Source of the DNA: a virus | Length of the DNA stretch: 24,334 nt | Reading direction: 5' to 3' (one strand) | IMG/VR virus record: IMGVR_UViG_3300051212_000966 | Location: 1-24,334 of that record | Shown here: piece after piece, positions 21,801 through 24,334 of the stretch | How the letters are laid out: the number at the start of each line of letters is the position of its first letter | Numbering within the stretch: position 1 is the first letter of the stretch | Program-made: the position numbers and the translations under genes | Notes under the pieces: generated by a model | What the model was told of the DNA's origin: nothing | Seen by the model: only the letters and a program-made list of their open reading frames with translations | Databases searched by the model: none

Positions 21801-22520
21801 TCTGATGGGTTCTATGGCGCCTAACGCTGCCATCTATGGTGGCGGTCAGTATGGTCAGGCTCAATTTATTGCAGGGGAACCTGTGATGCCGTCCGGCTTC
21901 GTTTTTGAAGGGGTAAAAGAAACTTGCCCCGTTGCTGCGTAATCAGTAACAAGAACAGGGTGAATTGCTGGAAAGCTCATTCGGAGCCAATAACACCACA
22001 ACGTAATCGGTAATGGTAAGCGTGACGGTTTAAAAAGTTATTGGTGAGCTAATCAGCAGCCAAGCTGCCCAGGGATGGGTAGAAGGTTCAACGACTAGAT
22101 TCCGAGTCCAGAACGGACAGTAACGAATCCACGAGTGCCCTGGTTCCTACCTTGTCTTTCTAAAGGCAAAAGGAACAAGATATAGTCTGGCCCGCCGGGC
22201 CGAATTTGTCAACCGGCGGATCCATGGGATAAAGAGCCCATGGGATAACATGACGACGTTTCTTCGAGTCCACCAACTTTGCTGGCAAGAGCATTACCGT
22301 CGATACTGGCGATGGTGCTGGTGCCGTTTCCCATGATACTCCTCCTGCTCTGTTCTTCGGCCCTCAGGCCGTTGGCGTGGGCATCGGCGGTCCGAACGCT
22401 CAAGTTCTGATCAACAACAACGACGATTTCAGTCGCTTCATCATTCTGATTTGGCAACTGTACGCCGGTTTCGCGAACCTGAATAAGGATTTCGTGACTG
22501 CCGCCTTCACCATCGTTTGA
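18894..22520 (+). CDS. major capsid protein gene, five exons split by four group I introns
   Basis: Exons 18894-18947, 19870-19974, 20231-20392, 21358-21914 and 22253-22520 join into 1146 bases without a stop: 381 residues. The product starts MFIDNDFPKLLGAELYRP, continues HPAYIVEMAAEPVVVHDF (exon 2), NPGTKTQRERTQDQTIGT (exon 3), RETLMTAQRLLLDTGNLN (exon 4), and RRFFESTNFAGKSITVDT (exon 5), ending at TGA 22518-22520. The position after the scaffold-like gene and its size fit the HK97-fold shell protein; the identification is by context and remembered similarity to phage capsid proteins. Exon junctions were set by continuous reading frame, U before and G at the end of each intron, and guide-sequence pairing; the first junction could be off by a few bases. 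No single exon shows the full protein. Confidence 0.85.
18948..19869 (+). ncRNA. group I intron 1 in the MCP gene (with endonuclease ORF)
   Basis: 922-base self-splicing ribozyme. Visible core pairings: P2 GCCCATGG/CCATGGGGC (18994-19016), P3 CCGTC/GACGG (19022-19026, 19094-19098), P4 CGGT/ACCG, P5 CCCC/GGGG, P6 CCTTT/AAAGG, P8 CTCCG/CGGAG. The core reads CAAATTCGGTGAACCC, AATACCGAGCCAAGCC, GGAAGGTGTAGAGCCTGG, the style of chloroplast and cyanobacterial introns. The endonuclease gene begins after the P7 3' strand (near GGGACAGGG), so it sits in the P9 region. P1 is the weakest assignment (GCCU with GGGC at about 18989). Confidence 0.8.
19145..19843 (+). CDS. LAGLIDADG homing endonuclease of intron 1
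   Basis: 232 residues from GTG 19145. LAGLIDADG proteins cut the intronless target allele so that the intron is copied in. Motif 1 is SFLIGTLLGDCH (residues 12-23) with its Asp present. Motif 2 is GLTALILDQGS (110-120), where Gln stands at the position that is normally the catalytic Asp (DDG in most relatives). Between them is a basic DNA-contact region (EWKAAYIRKR, GRLRVYRNWFYDKTN, RITKKIQHLDHP). The C-terminal part has YRKPTVRIHLNKHSLDELVL. Lies wholly within intron 1, downstream of the ribozyme core. Could be partly inactive or a maturase. Confidence 0.8.
   Translation: MDHQRSRDALRSFLIGTLLGDCHASSVYQWQWSNTSLDWVEWKAAYIRKRMGFSCNVHRTEDNSCKSGYMYGFTAASNKGRLRVYRNWFYDKTNVKRITKKIQHLDHPLGLTALILDQGSCRGGLDKNHKTGNFYYRKPTVRIHLNKHSLDELVLFQDALKQNFDLRTSIQIKNKVTGYPDLYFGTKATQDLWVLIKPTVPDIPFANKKFHPLISQTTNAKFVKRSRGVNIV
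19975..20230 (+). ncRNA. group I intron 2 in the MCP gene (no ORF)
   Basis: 256 bases. P1: exon end GGGGU with guide GCCCC (about 19984-19988); GATT just before the guide can pair with the 3' exon start AATC (P10). P2 CCTTGATT/AATCAAGG. Core GAATTGCTGG, AATCAGCAGCCAAGC, GGTTCAACGACTA and GATATAGTCTGAA, with P7 GACTA/TAGTC and P4 TGCTG/CAGCA. P9 CTCACGG/CCGTGAG. Ends ATAACAAATTG. It is the minimal, ORF-free form of the same type as introns 3 and 4. Confidence 0.88.
20393..21357 (+). ncRNA. group I intron 3 in the MCP gene (with endonuclease ORF)
   Basis: 965 bases. Same core as introns 2 and 4: GTGAATTGCTGG, GAATCAGCAGCCAAGC, GGTTCAACGACTAG, then after the ORF GATATAGTCTGAACTTGCAG, and end GATAACAAATTG. 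P1 pairs exon CGCU with guide GGCG (about 20400-20403). P9 elements TTGCAG/CTGTAA and CAAGGG/CCCTTG are visible. The ORF occupies the P8 loop, and its 5' end reads through P4 to P7, so RNA core and protein share sequence. Confidence 0.88.
20470..21279 (+). CDS. LAGLIDADG homing endonuclease of intron 3
   Basis: 269 residues from ATG 20470; a start at ATG 20497 (MSNHLEGS) is equally possible. Either way the start lies inside the ribozyme core, so the first 25 or so residues are dictated by the RNA. Motif 1 FLKACILGDGWLG (residues 35-47) and motif 2 LKELAVVWCDDGC (144-156) both keep the catalytic Asp. Basic DNA-contact stretches lie between (KAERINTILRKNRRILG) and after (ITKRSKNKRTTLTIGKRN). 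Complete two-motif protein, expected to act as a monomer on an asymmetric site spanning the exon 3 / exon 4 junction. Confidence 0.85.
   Translation: MPGNQQPSLMSNHLEGSTTRADLELDSLPPEDKAFLKACILGDGWLGLQRGTYTHLRIGHSAKQLDWLKYKAERINTILRKNRRILGPYFQSDGKTKEKKHASYLFCVDDHHLFKPWFDRWYEVPEEGDVIKHVTPDFLSGLGLKELAVVWCDDGCVTSLDRFNKYTTKNGRLRLYPYVEARGQLALCSFTYKEQVLLQEWLHSVTGMHWNITKRSKNKRTTLTIGKRNLREFLPMIAPYIPDCMSYKVDLSHCRVKQGKSPTSAEQPS
21915..22252 (+). ncRNA. group I intron 4 in the MCP gene (no ORF)
   Basis: 338 bases. P1: exon end GGGGU with guide GCCCC (about 21926-21930), the same guide as intron 2. Core GTGAATTGCTGGAAAGC, AATCAGCAGCCAAGC, GGTTCAACGACTAGA and GATATAGTCTGG; P9 GGCCCGCCGG/CCGGCGG-like pairs and CCATGGG/CCCATGG near the 3' end; ends GATAACATG. 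It splits a codon after its second base (GT|A), unlike introns 1 to 3, which lie between codons. Confidence 0.87.
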
Positions 22521-22539
22521 GGATAGGAGGTAACTAACA

Positions 22540-23358
22540 ATGGCTACTTACAAAGAAGAAGCCGGTGCAATTCTGCAACCCGGTAATCAAATCAACCGTC
22601 TCTCCTCGTATAACACCGAAGGTGTGTACGGTTGGCCTGGTGTTGAAGCTTATGAGCTGATCGGCTATGTGAAGATCAGCAACCTGGCTGCCGATAAGGC
22701 TTCCTACAAGAGCTTCGATATCACCATCCCTTCGCCTGATCGTCGCCCTGATGATCGCGTGCGTGATAATCGCACCTCCCTCGTGGTGCAGGCCAGCGCT
22801 GCTCGTCCCGCCTATATCTACGGCGCTTCGATCGCTATCGCCCAGGATCTTCCTGCTGGCGGCCTCGCTGGCTTCCCTGCCTCCCCTGTAACCGCTAACA
22901 TCGGCGGTACTTCCACCGAAGGTCTGCTCCTCGGTCCTAATAACGCTGGCGCTCCTTTCGGTGTGCCTTCGACTCAAGCCAACGGTCTTGCCTGTGCTAG
23001 CGCCATCGTGAGTGCTACCAGCAGCCTGTTTGCTCAGGGCCTGAGTGACACCACCGTTGGCGATCTGCCCTTCACCACTAGCGTAACAACCGGTGGCATC
23101 GTGGCGGCAGACTTTGCCAACGCGATGTTCTATCGCGTCACTGCTGACACCACCTTCAAGGTGTTCAACGTCAACGGCGTGACCTCCACTACCGTTGATG
23201 GCGATGGTGTGTTCATCAGTCAAGATGATTATGATGCTGGTAAAGCCGGTTACATCCTGTGCCGCGTGAACTACCTGCGTCCTGCCGCTGCCGTGTCTTG
23301 GAATGATATCCAGGGCTTCGTTGATTTCGCCTCCCAGGTGGGTGGTACTGATAGCTGA
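22540..23358 (+). CDS. probable head-associated structural protein, 272 aa
   Basis: 272 residues, beginning MATYKEEAGAILQPGNQINR. The ribosome site AGGAGG (22525-22530) is the strongest on the + strand. Base use is richer in C-ended codons and very regular, as for highly expressed virion genes (the MCP exons look the same). Mostly beta-type sequence (YELIGYVKISNLAADKASYK, KSFDITIPSPDRR, TADTTFKVFNVNGVTSTTVD). Directly follows the MCP (19 bases) and is followed by a strong terminator. A capsid decoration or fibre-like head protein is a reasonable guess, not shown. Confidence 0.8.
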   Translation: MATYKEEAGAILQPGNQINRLSSYNTEGVYGWPGVEAYELIGYVKISNLAADKASYKSFDITIPSPDRRPDDRVRDNRTSLVVQASAARPAYIYGASIAIAQDLPAGGLAGFPASPVTANIGGTSTEGLLLGPNNAGAPFGVPSTQANGLACASAIVSATSSLFAQGLSDTTVGDLPFTTSVTTGGIVAADFANAMFYRVTADTTFKVFNVNGVTSTTVDGDGVFISQDDYDAGKAGYILCRVNYLRPAAAVSWNDIQGFVDFASQVGGTDS

Positions 23359-23378
23359 TCTAGAGCTACGGATAAATG

Positions 23379-23404
23379 AGCGGGTCTTCGGGCCCGCTTT
23401 TTTT
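23379..23404 (+). terminator. strong intrinsic terminator after the capsid unit
   Basis: AGCGGGTC-TTCG-GGCCCGCT (8 pairs, one G-T, UUCG tetraloop) followed by TTTTTT. Ends the MCP and head-protein transcription unit. Confidence 0.92.
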
Positions 23405-23451
23405 ATGGGATTGAGTTTGTTAAGCTAAGCGGAGACTGAAAAACTGCATTT

Positions 23452-23892
23452 ATGCTGTATCAATACAAGCTGACTGGCGGTCTGGTTGAAGTCGTTTCAA
23501 AACATGGTGACGGCATTCTGATGTGTGTAGATGCACAGGATGAAGTCATTTATGTCGAAGAATCGAATCTAGAGCCACACCTAGAAGCGACCAATGAGAA
23601 AATCCGAACAGAGGAGCGTTTGACGGCTCAGCTTGAGTCGGAAGGTGTTAAACCAGCCAAGCCGACTACCCGTGAAACATTTCCTGTTGATGTACGCATT
23701 AACATCAATACAGCTAGCGCCAGGCAGATCGCTGATGCACTCCCTGGTGTCGGCCTGAAGACTGCCCGCGACATCAAAGATCTACAGACTTCGATGCCTG
23801 GCGAAAAATTCCAACGCCTTGATCAACTTAAGAGCATCAAACGAGTTGATTGGGATGAGATTTTTAAGGAGAATTTAGTCCGCGTCGAATGA
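23452..23892 (+). CDS. helix-hairpin-helix domain protein
   Basis: 146 residues. The N-terminal part (MLYQYKLTGGLVEVVSKHGD) looks like a small beta domain, the middle is acidic, and residues 92-135 form a ComEA-type helix-hairpin-helix: ININTASARQIADALPGVG then KTARDIKDLQTSMPGEKFQR and LDQLKSIKRVDWDEI. This fold binds DNA non-specifically through its LPGVG hairpin. Standing after the capsid genes, it could touch DNA at the head-tail joint or be a head-completion protein; role not known. It begins a new unit after the terminator. Confidence 0.8.
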   Translation: MLYQYKLTGGLVEVVSKHGDGILMCVDAQDEVIYVEESNLEPHLEATNEKIRTEERLTAQLESEGVKPAKPTTRETFPVDVRININTASARQIADALPGVGLKTARDIKDLQTSMPGEKFQRLDQLKSIKRVDWDEIFKENLVRVE

Positions 23893-23912
23893 TAATTTGC
23901 GCGTGCTACTGT

Positions 23913-23949
23913 GTTATTGGGTGTAACTAGACGTGCTACACCTAATAAC
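23913..23949. other. 13-bp-stem hairpin between two genes
   Basis: GTTATTGGGTGTA (23913-23925) pairs with TACACCTAATAAC (23937-23949), all 13 pairs formed with one G-T. No T-run follows on the + strand. CGTGCTAC occurs twice, before and inside it (23902, 23932). It may be a processing or weak termination signal ahead of the next gene. Confidence 0.6.
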
Positions 23950-23964
23950 GCATTCTTCTGAGTA

Positions 23965-24334
23965 ATGCAACTAGACACCTTTCTCAAATCAAAAGTCCGC
24001 TGGCACCTGGGGTATAACCTGACTTCTGTCCCCGCTGGTGATCAAGCGCGACTTGAGGAAGCTGTCAACAATATCCAAGATTCGTTCTGGTATTCAAAGA
24101 TTGTCGAACAGATCGGTCGGTGCGATGAGGCTGAAAAACGCACTGACATGACTGGCAGCGTGAATAATAATACCGTCCCTCGTAATCGTATTGAGAGCAT
24201 TGCTGGCGACGTTGATCGTACGATTGCAACTTCTGATTTTGCAGACACGCTGAAAACCTGGACGGCAATTTATTTATACGAGACGGATCGACTAGCCCTC
24301 CATCTTTATGTTCCGAATTACCGAAACCCCGAGC
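23965..24334 (+). CDS. structural-region protein, 5' part (runs off the window)
   Basis: ATG 23965 opens a frame that is still open at the window end, giving at least 123 residues: MQLDTFLKSKVRWHLGYNLT, then helices RLEEAVNNIQDSFWYSKIVE and RIESIAGDVDRTIATSDFAD, and LKTWTAIYLYETDRLALHLY. Helical and polar, with no membrane segment. A gene here, after the capsid and head-protein genes, could encode a head-tail adaptor, but there is no recognisable motif. The - strand frames here are shadows. Confidence 0.75.
   Translation, partial: MQLDTFLKSKVRWHLGYNLTSVPAGDQARLEEAVNNIQDSFWYSKIVEQIGRCDEAEKRTDMTGSVNNNTVPRNRIESIAGDVDRTIATSDFADTLKTWTAIYLYETDRLALHLYVPNYRNPE

Noticed and set aside
21436-21864. 142-residue - strand frame opposite MCP exon 4
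   Set aside because: Exon 4 is part of a rebuilt continuous capsid frame; the antisense has no start signal.
21355-21942. Independent 195-residue gene
   Set aside because: This is MCP exon 4 plus the first bases of intron 4. The last nine residues and the stop come from intron sequence.
22534-23223. 229-residue - strand frame opposite the head protein gene
   Set aside because: The + strand gene has a strong ribosome site and regular codon use; the antisense frame is His/Gly/Ser-rich shadow sequence.

Overview
The window is part of a tailed double-stranded DNA phage genome (Caudoviricetes), most likely a cyanophage. A terminase large subunit, a portal, a scaffold-like protein and a major capsid protein (MCP) lie in the usual order on the + strand. 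The - strand left arm carries many tiny phage-type genes, including the NGWxNxETWNVALWL family. Host assignment is inference from gene style; no tRNA, photosynthesis gene or host gene is present to fix it.

Left arm, about 1-6354: after the tail of a + strand gene (1-70) and two facing terminators, at least 15 short genes run on the - strand. They are organised as small transcription cassettes. Four GC-rich CGAA/UUCG-loop terminators (3967, 4488, 5369, 6031) are each followed, in the direction of transcription, by a conserved block starting TTGATAGT, in three cases with a recognisable TATGAAGTT...ACATTGTGACAG continuation. Then come repeated TAGGATT motifs and a TAGGAG(G) ribosome site. Genes inside a cassette are preceded by another recurrent leader: a hairpin whose stem sequence changes with compensation, then CCACCTAGAAAGGA, then the start codon. 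A 433-base stretch (3579-4011) has no convincing gene.

Divergent control region, 6355-6596: it separates the - strand arm from the + strand structural operon. It holds repeated GTAAC motifs, a 7-bp-stem inverted repeat and a perfect 20-bp palindrome 9 bases upstream of the first + strand gene.

Structural arm, 6597-24334 (+): ten closely packed genes of unknown or presumed virion role, several with glycine-rich hydrophobic segments, lead into a probable terminase small subunit, TerL, a small AbrB-like protein and the portal. The scaffold-like gene starts inside the portal gene and shares 524 bases with it in another frame. A terminator and three small genes follow. The MCP gene is then cut into five exons by four group I introns (18894-22520); joining the exons gives an uninterrupted 381-residue protein. 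Two introns carry LAGLIDADG endonuclease genes and two carry none. After the MCP come a probable head protein with a strong ribosome site, a textbook terminator, a helix-hairpin-helix protein and the start of another gene that runs off the window.

The most unusual features are the four-intron MCP, the long portal/scaffold dual-coding overlap, and the iterated regulatory cassettes of the left arm.
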